Program-made: the position numbers and the translations under genes
In this document: positions 28,086 to 35,883 of the stretch, in pieces
How positions within the stretch are numbered: the first letter of the stretch is position 1
How the letters are laid out: every line of letters starts with the position of its first letter
The notes under the pieces: model-generated
Databases searched by the model: none
Told to the model about the DNA's origin: nothing
Seen by the model: only the letters and a program-made list of their open reading frames with translations
Source: Bryobacteraceae bacterium
GTDB lineage: Bacteria > Acidobacteriota > Terriglobia > Bryobacterales > Bryobacteraceae
Assembly (NCBI GenBank): GCA_019187195.1
Contig: JABAQT010000030.1
Coordinates: 95,677 to 159,676 of the forward strand
Reading direction: 5' to 3'
Length of the DNA: 64,000 nt

Positions 28086-29048
28086 TCATCGTCCGCCGGC
28101 CGCCAAAACTTCACCCCCGCGCCCCTCGGCCAGCATCGCACCCCAATGATACCCGGCGCCAAAGGCAGTGAAACATACCTTGTGCCCCGCCGCGAATCCC
28201 GATTCCTTCTCCCATTCCGCCGCCGCGATCAGCATCGACGCCGACGAGGTGTTCGCATACCTGGCAATGTTCGTGTAAAACCGCTCCCGTTCCACCCCGA
28301 TCGAGTCCGCCACCCGGTCCATCAGGTTCTGGTTCGCCTGGTGCATCAGATACACATCCACATCCCGCGCCGTTACTCCCTGCTCCTCGAGCACCTGTAG
28401 AATCACCCGCGGCAACTTCCGGCTGGCATGCAGAATCACGCTTCGCCCGTTCATCGCCAGTCCAGCCCCGAACTCGAGCCGTAAATCCTCGGCGAAGGCC
28501 CCATCCGTCGCCATTCGTGAGCCGAGAATGCGCGCCTTCCCTTCAGATGGGTGCACCAGGCACGCCCCCGCCCCGTCCCCAAACAGCACCGATATACCCG
28601 CCTCGAGCGGTTCTCGCATCGCAATACGGGACATGACCTCGGCGGCTACCACCAGCACCGGGCCGCGCCGGTTTGCCATGTCGCCGGCCATCGCCATGCC
28701 AAACAGACCTCCCGCGCTCGCAATCGGGATGTCCACCGCCGGCGTCTCATCCAGTCCGAGGCGTCTGGCCACCTGGCTCGCCGGCCCGGGGAACTGCCGC
28801 GCCGGGGTGCCGCTTGAAACCAGAATCAGCCCCAGTTCCGACGCCTTCATCCCGGCCCGTGCCAGGCAATCCGAGGCCGCTTCCCAGGCCAAATCGGCAA
28901 CCGTGGTGTCCGCGTCCACATAGCGCCGCTCCTCGATGCCGGATACTTTGCGGATCCAATCCGCCGTCCGTCCCACAAGCCCCGACAGTTCTTCGTTTGT
29001 CACCACACGCGCCGGCAGCGCGGCGCCGAAATTCACAATATATGCCAC
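28086..29048 (-). CDS. KASIII (FabH)-like protein with Ser in place of the catalytic Cys
   Basis: A 320-residue homologue of beta-ketoacyl-ACP synthase III. The fold is clear from ADWIRKVSGIEERRYV, SVLFGDGAGACLVHPSEG, YLMHQANQNLMDRVADSIG and RYANTSSASMLIA. His236 (HQAN) and Asn266 (YANTS) of the Cys-His-Asn triad are kept. The nucleophile position, usually the Cys of an A-x-C-A-G-F motif, reads IASAGGLFG, with Ser111 encoded by AGC at 28716-28718. Ser in this place is known in DpsC of daunorubicin synthesis, which still forms an acyl-enzyme, so the protein may be an acyltransferase loading or unloading acyl groups, not a condensing enzyme. It ends the minus-strand acylation operon, 2 bases after the carrier-protein gene. 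Confidence 0.88.
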   Translation of the reverse strand: MAYIVNFGAALPARVVTNEELSGLVGRTADWIRKVSGIEERRYVDADTTVADLAWEAASDCLARAGMKASELGLILVSSGTPARQFPGPASQVARRLGLDETPAVDIPIASAGGLFGMAMAGDMANRRGPVLVVAAEVMSRIAMREPLEAGISVLFGDGAGACLVHPSEGKARILGSRMATDGAFAEDLRLEFGAGLAMNGRSVILHASRKLPRVILQVLEEQGVTARDVDVYLMHQANQNLMDRVADSIGVERERFYTNIARYANTSSASMLIAAAEWEKESGFAAGHKVCFTAFGAGYHWGAMLAEGRGGEVLAAGGR

Positions 29049-29050
29049 TT

Positions 29051-29281
29051 CTATTGCAGGCTTTCCAGATAGGTTTCAATCCGCTCTATGGTGTCAAACT
29101 TCCGTGGATTCAAATCCGAATCCGGAATCTTCACTCCGAAAGCCGCTTCGAGTTCGCTCACCATGTCCGGCAAGGCAAAGGAATCAAGCAACCCCGAGTC
29201 GAAAAGCGACTCATCAGAGCCCGGAGCCTTCTTCCTCGATACCCGCTCGATAATCTCAGTTATTTTCGCTCGTTTGTCCAT
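29051..29281 (-). CDS. DltC-like acyl carrier protein
   Basis: A 76-residue acyl carrier protein. The phosphopantetheine attachment Ser34 lies in SLFDSGLLDSFALPDM. The Asp-Ser-Phe form and the preceding acidic-Gly-Leu-Leu pattern resemble D-alanyl carrier protein DltC (EEGIIDSFQTV) more than fatty-acid AcpP (GADSLDTVEL). Helix 3 ends with KFDTIERIETYLESL. The ATG at 29281 is chosen for the AGGA 5 bases upstream; a TTG at 29296 is a possible alternative. Its start overlaps the end of the SGNH gene upstream and its stop is 2 bases from the KASIII-like gene, so it is tightly coupled to the MBOAT/SGNH operon. It probably carries the acyl group used by the MBOAT protein. Confidence 0.88.
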   Translation of the reverse strand: MDKRAKITEIIERVSRKKAPGSDESLFDSGLLDSFALPDMVSELEAAFGVKIPDSDLNPRKFDTIERIETYLESLQ

Positions 29282-30581
29282 TCCGGTCCTGCCCAATCAA
29301 TTCTTTCCGCACCTTTACAAACGTCGTGTAATGCTCCATCAGATCCTGGAACACAGCCCCGCCCAGCAACTGGTAGCCCGCCGCCGTGAAGTGCACGTAA
29401 TCTCCCTGCGCCAAACCCGCGTTCACCCATTGCCGCATCGCGCCCTTCCCCCCCATTTTCGCGCGCATATCCCAGAACGCGCATCCCGTCCCCAACGCCG
29501 CCTCCCGCTGCGCCTCCACAATCCGGTCCACGTTTCCATAGACCTGCCACTTCCGCCCGCGCGCGCGCACGTACCGGTCCGGAGGGCCGATCACCAGAAT
29601 CGATGCCGCCGGCGCCATCGTCCGGAAACGGTGAATCAGGTTTACGAACATCTCGCGGTACTTGACTTCCGTCCACTCGCCGTTGCCTGCCTCATTCGTC
29701 CCATACGCCAGCACGATCAGAGCCGGATTCCGCCTGGCAATATGCGCCGCCAGCAGATTCTCCTCCCAGTTGAACACGATCGAAGCCTGCGCCCCGTTGA
29801 TTCCCAAAGTCTCGTAGGTAACTCCGTGTCCCTGCTCGGCCACCCATCCGAACAGCCGCACGGGAGCCCGCTGGGTCGTCTCCACCTCGAAGCGGTGCTC
29901 TCCAGCCGGCGTGCATTGGTGGCGGTAGTAGCCCGGCCCCAACTCCCCGTTTGTCGATATCTCCTCGACCGGCGTCCCGTTGTCGAGAAACGTCAGCGTC
30001 CCGCCGCCCGGCTGCTGAAGATAGTACAGTTCGAGCGATTCACAATGCACATCCACTGTCACCGACTCTCGCGCCCGCCTTGTCGTAATGCTCACTCCGC
30101 CCAACCCGTAAAGGCCGTCTCCGCTACGCCCCACCAGCCCATCCGAGTACCAACCGGACGTCCCCCAACTGCGCGAATCCATGCGCCGGTATCCGTTCCA
30201 GGGCCGCCCCGCTAACGTGTATCCGCTGCCGCCGTTGCCGAACTTCGTCTGAAAAAGCGATCGCAAAAACCCTGTCCACTCATCCGCCGCCGTGTGCGAA
30301 TCCCCATAATGCAGAATGTGAAGGTTGCCCTCCGAGAGTCCATTCTGCTGCCGGTAGAGCCGCTCGAAGAACGGCACCAGCGCCGCCACATTCTCCATGG
30401 GAGTCTCCCTCGCCAATTCGAGAAAGTCCTCCACCCTTCGCGCGGCCTCGGCACGAACCTGCGGTGCCACCGGAGCCTGCCGGCGCGCCGCCTGCCGTTT
30501 CTTCCCCGCCGAGGCTAGGGGCTGGCAAAGCAGGCCCGCCAGCATGCACGCCGCCATTGCCGCGCTCCACCGTGTCCTCAT
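29256..30581 (-). CDS. SGNH/GDSL-family protein, exported (second of two paralogues)
   Basis: A 441-residue exported protein (signal peptide about 1-25) of the SGNH hydrolase superfamily. Block I is HYGDSHTA with Ser95; block II is LGINGA (about 259-264); block III is YGTNEAG (294-297, Glu where most have Asp); block V is D394-Y-V-H397. All catalytic residues are thus present. A beta-rich insert (about 150-250) lies between blocks I and II and contains DGLYGLGGVS and YLQQPGGGTL, also found in the neighbouring paralogue. Such an insert recalls the carbohydrate-binding-like module of peptidoglycan O-acetylesterase Ape1. In an MBOAT operon it could transfer or remove acyl groups on a periplasmic glycan, like AlgJ/AlgX, PatB or DltD. 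Confidence 0.85.
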   Translation of the reverse strand: MRTRWSAAMAACMLAGLLCQPLASAGKKRQAARRQAPVAPQVRAEAARRVEDFLELARETPMENVAALVPFFERLYRQQNGLSEGNLHILHYGDSHTAADEWTGFLRSLFQTKFGNGGSGYTLAGRPWNGYRRMDSRSWGTSGWYSDGLVGRSGDGLYGLGGVSITTRRARESVTVDVHCESLELYYLQQPGGGTLTFLDNGTPVEEISTNGELGPGYYRHQCTPAGEHRFEVETTQRAPVRLFGWVAEQGHGVTYETLGINGAQASIVFNWEENLLAAHIARRNPALIVLAYGTNEAGNGEWTEVKYREMFVNLIHRFRTMAPAASILVIGPPDRYVRARGRKWQVYGNVDRIVEAQREAALGTGCAFWDMRAKMGGKGAMRQWVNAGLAQGDYVHFTAAGYQLLGGAVFQDLMEHYTTFVKVRKELIGQDRNGQTSENN

Positions 30582-30582
30582 C

Positions 30583-31950
30583 TCAATTGCTGGCCACCAT
30601 CGTTCGTTTTCGCAACAGCCTCAACTTGTACTTGTTATACCCGTCGATCAGCGCCTGATATAACAATCCTCCCACGATTTTCGCCCCCGCCGGCATGGGG
30701 TGAATGAAGTCCGCGCCCACCAGCCGCGGCTCCGCTTCATACCATCTCCCCATCGTGCCCATCCCGCCCATCGCCTCGAAGGTATTGAAAAACGCGCAGC
30801 CCGATTCCCTGGCCGCCCGCTCCTGAATCGCCACCAGCCGCGGTATGGCGGGCACCGTCGAGATCTCTCCGTCCGTCATCCGCTGCCCCCGGTCCATGGG
30901 GCTCATCACCAGCACGGCTGTGTCGGGCAGCGCCTTCCGGATCCGCCGCACCACCTCGAGCGTCTCCTTCTCCGACACATAGTCCACAAACTTCGGGTAC
31001 GCGCTCTCGTTCGTCCCATAGTTCACAATCACCAGGTGAGGCCGGTAATGACGCAGTTGCTCTCGCCAGTGCCCTTCATTCATCAGCCTCGCCAGCACGG
31101 AGACATAGGCCCCATTCACCCCCAGACTGTAATACATCACCCCCGGAACATCCTTGCTCAGCAGCACGCCGAACAGCCGCACCGTGGCGTTCATCACCTG
31201 CAGCGTGATCACCCGCGTCTGTTCGGGTATGCGGAACCGGGCGAATCCCGACCCGCGGACCGCGCCATCTGTGTTCACCACCCCCAGCTCCTTGCCGTCC
31301 GCCTCCGCCCTCAACTGCCCTCCGCCGGGCTGGCGCAGATATGCCACCTCAATCGAGCGGTGCCCCCTATCCCGTAAACGGATGCGAGCCGTTGCCCCCG
31401 CTCCGCCTCGAAAACTCACTCCTCCCAGCCCGTAGAGCCCATCGCGCACCGTGGATTGGTTCGCCGGATCGATCTCCCAGCCGCTGCCGTCAAGATCCAC
31501 GCCTCTGTGCGCATACCAGGCCCACGGTTTCGCCACCAGGCAGAATCCGTGGCCCGCGTCGCCGAACTGCTTTTGCAACAGCACCCTCGTATCGCTGGTG
31601 ATCAGGTCCGCCGTCGTCGGCGAATCTCCGTAGTGTAGAATCCGGACCACTTCTCCCTGCTTCTTTCCCTCCGTCTGCAAAAGCGCCTGGTAAAACGAAT
31701 CGAGCGTATGCTTCGGGTCGAGAATCGGGTAGCGTATCTGCTTATAGGGATTCGTCTCCGGCCGGAGACGCTGCCGTTCCTCCAACTCCGGATCCACCGA
31801 CGGCCGCCGGTCGACGAAATCGAGCACGCCCGGAATCGTCCGCCAGTCCATCACCTTGTAGTCGCGCAACGCCGGCACAACGTCGGCGAGCCCCAGGATC
31901 GCGCCGAAAGCCACGATTGTCAGCGTTGTCTTTGAGGGCAGCCGGATCAT
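30583..31950 (-). CDS. SGNH/GDSL-family protein, membrane-anchored (first of two paralogues)
   Basis: A 455-residue SGNH-superfamily protein. A single uncleaved-looking N-terminal membrane segment (about 8-28, LTIVAFGAILGLADVV) suggests periplasmic anchoring, as in DltD. Block I is HYGDSPTT with Ser110, block II LGVNGAY, block III YGTNESA (312-315) and block V D414-F-I-H417. It shares the ten-residue DGLYGLGGVS and the YLRQPGGGQL motif in its beta-rich insert with the downstream paralogue, so the pair arose by duplication. It starts 4 bases after the MBOAT gene and its stop precedes the next start by 1 base. Role inferred: the acyl transfer partner of the MBOAT protein on the periplasmic side. 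Confidence 0.85.
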   Translation of the reverse strand: MIRLPSKTTLTIVAFGAILGLADVVPALRDYKVMDWRTIPGVLDFVDRRPSVDPELEERQRLRPETNPYKQIRYPILDPKHTLDSFYQALLQTEGKKQGEVVRILHYGDSPTTADLITSDTRVLLQKQFGDAGHGFCLVAKPWAWYAHRGVDLDGSGWEIDPANQSTVRDGLYGLGGVSFRGGAGATARIRLRDRGHRSIEVAYLRQPGGGQLRAEADGKELGVVNTDGAVRGSGFARFRIPEQTRVITLQVMNATVRLFGVLLSKDVPGVMYYSLGVNGAYVSVLARLMNEGHWREQLRHYRPHLVIVNYGTNESAYPKFVDYVSEKETLEVVRRIRKALPDTAVLVMSPMDRGQRMTDGEISTVPAIPRLVAIQERAARESGCAFFNTFEAMGGMGTMGRWYEAEPRLVGADFIHPMPAGAKIVGGLLYQALIDGYNKYKLRLLRKRTMVASN

Positions 31951-31954
31951 ATTC

Positions 31955-33364
31955 CTAGAACTTGGTGTAGATGAACGGAGCCGCCCCCGTCGCCGCCACG
32001 TAATGAATGGCCAGCAACAACAGCGCCATCGCCGCCGCCTGCACGTAAAAGGGCGACCGCACGAAGATGCCGCTCAGGCCTTTGTACCAGCCCGCGGGCG
32101 TATAGTGCGCAACCAGCGCGATCCCCATCACCATCGCGATCGGAGCCGAGATGTTGGCAAAGGAGACACTCATCGACCCGATCCGGGCGAGCACCGCCCA
32201 GGCGTTTTCCATGCTGGAGGCCCGGAAAAACACCCATGCGAAGCACACAAACTGCGCTGTAAAGAAAATCCTCGAACCTTTGGCCCACCACGCCTGGTTC
32301 GGCCGCGGATTGCCTCGCCACACCTGCCACGCCCGTGTAGCTCCCAGCCCCACCCCATGCAGCAGCCCCCACACGACGAACGTCCAGTTCGGCCCATGCC
32401 ACAACCCTCCGATCACCATCGTAATCACCAGGTTCATGTACGTGAGGATCTTCCACTTCGAGCGCAGCCCGGGAAGCGAAAAATACAGATAGTCCCGCAG
32501 CCAGTTCGACAACGTGATGTGCCACCGCCTCCAGAAATCCGGCACGCTCTCCGCCGCGTACGGCATCTTGAAGTTCCCCGGCAGCTTGATTCCCAGCAGC
32601 AACGCCGACCCGATCGCGATATCCGTATATCCGGAAAAATCGTAATACAGTTGCAGTGCGTAGGCGTATACCGCGATCAACACCTCCATTCCCGTGTACA
32701 GGTTCGGAAAATCGAACACCCGGTTCACCAGGTTCGCCCCCAGATAATCGGCGATCAGCAGCTTTTTCATCAGCCCCAGCCCGATCAGAAACACCGCCCG
32801 TCCGCCCTCTTCGCCGCTCAACTCCCTGTCCTTCCGCTCCAACTGCGGCAGCAGCGCCGCCACTCGCGTAATCGGCCCGGCGAGCGTTGTGGGAAAGAAA
32901 CTCACCGCCGACAGATACGCCAGGTAGCTCGATGTCGCCTTGGCGTCATTCCGGTACAGATCCAGCGTGTATGTCAACGCCTGAAAGCAGTAGAAGGAGA
33001 TGCCCAGCGGAAAGCTCCAATGCCATTCCGGCTTGGGCTGCCCCGTCCACGCCGACCAGTTCTCGAGGAAAAACGGCATGTACTTGAGCGCCGCCAGCAA
33101 CCCCACGTTCCACGCGACGCTGGTCCCCACCAGCGCGCGCCGCGCCCACCGCTTCTTCTCTCTCCCCAGCCCCAATCCAATTGCGAAATCCACTGTCGAA
33201 GCCGCCGGAATCAGGAAGAGATAGAAAATGTCCCACTTGGCGTAAAAAAAGTAGTTCCCGAACAGAATCGCCGCCAGTGCCAGCGCGCGGCTCCGGGCCA
33301 CCACCCAATACAGGAAGAAAATAGCGATGAGAAAAATGAAGTATGCCGAAGACGACAACAACAT
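31955..33364 (-). CDS. MBOAT-family membrane O-acyltransferase (AlgI/DltB type)
   Basis: A 469-residue polytopic membrane protein of the MBOAT family, about 11 hydrophobic segments. Family signatures are SFPLGISFYCFQALTYTLD, FFPTTLAGPITR, YDFSGYTDIAIGSALLLG, the strongly conserved DFWRRWHITLSNWLRDYLY and GGLWHGPNWTFVVWGLLHG with His323 (catalytic) and His336. This matches AlgI, which moves acetyl groups across the membrane for alginate acetylation, and DltB, which takes D-alanine from DltC. Since a carrier protein and two SGNH proteins are encoded directly downstream, a carrier-dependent acyl export role is likely; the acyl group and acceptor are unknown. No strong ribosome site is visible before the ATG. 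Confidence 0.93.
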   Translation of the reverse strand: MLLSSSAYFIFLIAIFFLYWVVARSRALALAAILFGNYFFYAKWDIFYLFLIPAASTVDFAIGLGLGREKKRWARRALVGTSVAWNVGLLAALKYMPFFLENWSAWTGQPKPEWHWSFPLGISFYCFQALTYTLDLYRNDAKATSSYLAYLSAVSFFPTTLAGPITRVAALLPQLERKDRELSGEEGGRAVFLIGLGLMKKLLIADYLGANLVNRVFDFPNLYTGMEVLIAVYAYALQLYYDFSGYTDIAIGSALLLGIKLPGNFKMPYAAESVPDFWRRWHITLSNWLRDYLYFSLPGLRSKWKILTYMNLVITMVIGGLWHGPNWTFVVWGLLHGVGLGATRAWQVWRGNPRPNQAWWAKGSRIFFTAQFVCFAWVFFRASSMENAWAVLARIGSMSVSFANISAPIAMVMGIALVAHYTPAGWYKGLSGIFVRSPFYVQAAAMALLLLAIHYVAATGAAPFIYTKF

Positions 33365-33416
33365 GGGCCAGAATCCAGTCTACCGGACTCGTTCCCCGTC
33401 CTACCCGCCTTTCTCC

Positions 33417-34175
33417 TTAATGCGTCTTAATGCGACCGGCCGGGGAGGGCCTCCGCCGCGGCCCCCGCTGGAACTTCGCGAAGTGTCCCGCATGTTGTAA
33501 CGCCGTGAACCTCTCGATCACCAGCGCCTGCCGGAATGTGACATGCCGCCGCATCGCCGCGTCCGCCTCGAGCGGATCGCCGCTCGTAAGCGCCTTCACC
33601 AGGTCCCGGTGCCACGTTGCGGGCAGCGCCTCGAGGTCGGCCGTCACGTTGAAGAGCCAGTTGTAGATCAACACGCGGCTCCGCTCGATGGCGTCCACCA
33701 GCGCCGCGCAGTTGCCGCATTCGGCAATCCGCGTGTGCAGGTGCAGATGCGCCCGCTCGAACTCGAAGCCCGCCGCCGCCTTGTGCGCTTCGTCCACGCG
33801 CGCCACCGCCAATGACAGGCGGTCCACCAGTGCGGCCGTGTTCCGCAACTCCGCCTTCTGCTCCCTTGTCGCCAGCGTCACGAACAGCCGCGCCGATTGC
33901 GTTTCGAGCGCTTCGCGCACAATGTAGTGTCCGCGTATGTCCTCGACGGTCGGAATCTTCACCCGCGTCCCCGCCCGCGGTTTCGACTCCACCAACCCCT
34001 CCGACTCGAGCCGCTGGAGCGCCTCCGAAACCGGAATCAGGCTCATTCCTAATTCCTCGGCCACCCGCCGCCTGGATAGTGGTTCTCCAAGGGCATACTC
34101 GCCCACCAGAATCTTGTTGCGTACCCGGTCATACGCCTGCAGGCTCAGCGTCGCCGGCACCCTTCTTCCTGGCAT
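33417..34175 (-). CDS. GntR-family transcriptional regulator, FadR/FCD subfamily
   Basis: A 252-residue regulator. The N-terminal winged helix shows YDRVRNKILVGEYALGEPLS, the recognition region SLIPVSEALQRLESEGLV and the wing KPRAGTRVKIP. The C-terminal FCD domain (about 85-225) has helices with FERAHLHLHTRIAECGN, HRDLVKAL and AMRRHV, supplying the acidic residue and His ligands that usually bind a metal and a carboxylate effector. It is 52 bases upstream of the MBOAT gene on the same strand and may be first in that operon. A palindrome overlapping a candidate promoter about 130 bases upstream suggests autoregulation and control of the acylation genes. The effector is unknown. Confidence 0.9.
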   Translation of the reverse strand: MPGRRVPATLSLQAYDRVRNKILVGEYALGEPLSRRRVAEELGMSLIPVSEALQRLESEGLVESKPRAGTRVKIPTVEDIRGHYIVREALETQSARLFVTLATREQKAELRNTAALVDRLSLAVARVDEAHKAAAGFEFERAHLHLHTRIAECGNCAALVDAIERSRVLIYNWLFNVTADLEALPATWHRDLVKALTSGDPLEADAAMRRHVTFRQALVIERFTALQHAGHFAKFQRGPRRRPSPAGRIKTH

Positions 34176-34303
34176 AATGCACGCTCACCCCGTATCCTTG
34201 TCCAGGGAACGCCCGTCCATGTTCCCCCGAATCATCGACGCGCGGCCTCCGCGACCGAGTCAATGCCGAACCGCTGCAACTTGAAAGCGAGCCGGCGCCG
34301 GTT

Positions 34304-34343
34304 TTGTCGTGACAAGCATATCTTCGTACTGGTGGGATTGCAA
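34304..34343 (-). promoter_or_regulatory. Predicted promoter with overlapping operator upstream of the GntR/MBOAT operon
   Basis: On the minus strand TTGCAA (34338-34343) and TATGCT (34315-34320) are 17 bases apart. The perfect inverted repeat TTGTC-2 bases-GACAA occupies 34304-34315, covering the expected transcription start. FadR-type GntR operators commonly have TnGT...ACnA half-sites; here the halves are 4 bases apart, not the usual 2-3. A repressor bound here would block initiation. The leader to the GntR start would be about 130 bases. Confidence 0.45.
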
Positions 34344-34366
34344 CACGGGAATCGGGTTTGTCAAAT

Positions 34367-35800
34367 CTATGGCAGTTGCACCAGGGGAACGACATCCAGG
34401 CGGGGCGGAAAATCTCCCGTATTGCTTCCAATTACGGCGTTGGTTCCCGCCAGGCGCCCATAGTAGTTGCTGCCTGCCTCCACGGTGTGTGTCTGCCCGG
34501 TCCCCGGATCCACTAACCGCACCACTCCCATCGTCGCATCCTCGCGCTGCCGCGAGAGACGGTCATCGGACTTCCAGGCGTCCCAGAATGTGGACGAGTA
34601 TGCCTCACTCAGAGCGGCGTTGGTCTCCGTGACTATGGAAGCTACATTCGCCGTCGTCTGCAATTGCGCCGCCGCCCACCGGGGATTCACCGTGAAGGTC
34701 TTGTACATGCGCGTGAGGACGCCTCCGGCGGTAACCGCGTCCGCGATCGGAGCAGTGTAGCAGTTGATCTGCTGGACGAGCCAGAATGCCGTTTGCAAAG
34801 CCATATGCCGCGTGGTTGCCGCCATGCAGTAGCCGGCGATCGTCTCTCCGCGCCGCTGCGTTTCAAAGACCACTTCGCCCGCCGTTGTGACGCTCTGGAA
34901 GCTCGGATTGGCCGAAAGGATCCGGTTCATTCGGTTGAAGGTTTCGGCCAAGTCCGGCCGGTTCCTCCGCAGTTTCACCTGCAGGGTTCCGCCCGCCATC
35001 CGCCGCGCATAGGATTCGGCAAACGCCTCGCCCGGCACATAGCGGCTGATTTGCCCATTGAGCCCGTATCCGGGCGAGTACATCTGACCTTCGCGGAACC
35101 CCAGCCACATCAACTGCTGATTCATTTCGAAGAAGGGCGGAATCCGCGCATCGCCCATCATGACAAGCGTCCGGCCGTCACCGGAGACGGTTTCGACAGC
35201 CGGCCTCACATCCACGGCGTTGCCGCGGAACAGCCCGCCCGAAGTCCGCCAGTCGCGCGGCACGGACAAAGAGAAAGCGCTCTCCCTTGGATCCCGAAAT
35301 TGCGTAAACTCCAACGGCTCGCTCGCCGCTGCCGCCGGTTTGGCGGTGAACCGGAACGACCCGAGAATCCGCCCCAGCACGGACCGGTAACTTTCGAATT
35401 CCGATTGCCGGGCCGCCATGATCATCAGCGTGCCGGCGCCGCCGCTGATGGCGCACAGTGCATTGCCCCGCGTTCCGCCGGCCGTGAACGGCGCAACCAC
35501 GATATCCCATTGGGGGCTCACGCGCCGTATTTCGCCGATTCTTGCCCCCTCGATCGCGGTTCTGATCCTCTCCGCCGCGGTGCGTCCGCGCTCCACAAAC
35601 CCGCTTATCCGCACATAAGCGGACTGATCCGCGCTCCGCACCACGATCGAAGAGGCCCCCCGCGCCTCCACTATCCAGCCTCGTGGGTGTTCCAGCTGGA
35701 AGCCGGCGGGATCCTCATAGTTCACAAATGTCAGGCCGCGGCCGCCGGCGGCGCAACCGGCCGCCCCAACCACCGCAAGAACCAGCGCCGTCAGTCTCAT
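34367..35800 (-). CDS. Predicted lipoprotein of unknown function
   Basis: A 477-residue exported protein with a lipobox at its N-terminus (ALVLAVVGAAGC, Cys16), so probably anchored in a membrane by a lipid. Two similar-looking domains follow. Residues about 27-155 and 165-310 each contain a phrase of the type D-P-x-x-F-x-L-x-x-P-x-x-W (YEDPAGFQLEHPRGW; then FRDPRESAFSLSVPRDW), the pattern of PsbP/DUF1795-like folds. The C-terminal part has no recognised motif. A good ribosome site (AAGGAAGAG) precedes the ATG. It is transcribed away from the sigma-factor gene, separated from it by 83 bases. No function is claimed. Confidence 0.7.
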   Translation of the reverse strand: MRLTALVLAVVGAAGCAAGGRGLTFVNYEDPAGFQLEHPRGWIVEARGASSIVVRSADQSAYVRISGFVERGRTAAERIRTAIEGARIGEIRRVSPQWDIVVAPFTAGGTRGNALCAISGGAGTLMIMAARQSEFESYRSVLGRILGSFRFTAKPAAAASEPLEFTQFRDPRESAFSLSVPRDWRTSGGLFRGNAVDVRPAVETVSGDGRTLVMMGDARIPPFFEMNQQLMWLGFREGQMYSPGYGLNGQISRYVPGEAFAESYARRMAGGTLQVKLRRNRPDLAETFNRMNRILSANPSFQSVTTAGEVVFETQRRGETIAGYCMAATTRHMALQTAFWLVQQINCYTAPIADAVTAGGVLTRMYKTFTVNPRWAAAQLQTTANVASIVTETNAALSEAYSSTFWDAWKSDDRLSRQREDATMGVVRLVDPGTGQTHTVEAGSNYYGRLAGTNAVIGSNTGDFPPRLDVVPLVQLP

Positions 35801-35883
35801 GCTCTTCCTTTCTGACCCACATCGCGAGAAACGGCCGCTCGCCCCCGCATCGAAGGACGATTTTTGCTAAAACAGCCAAAGGT

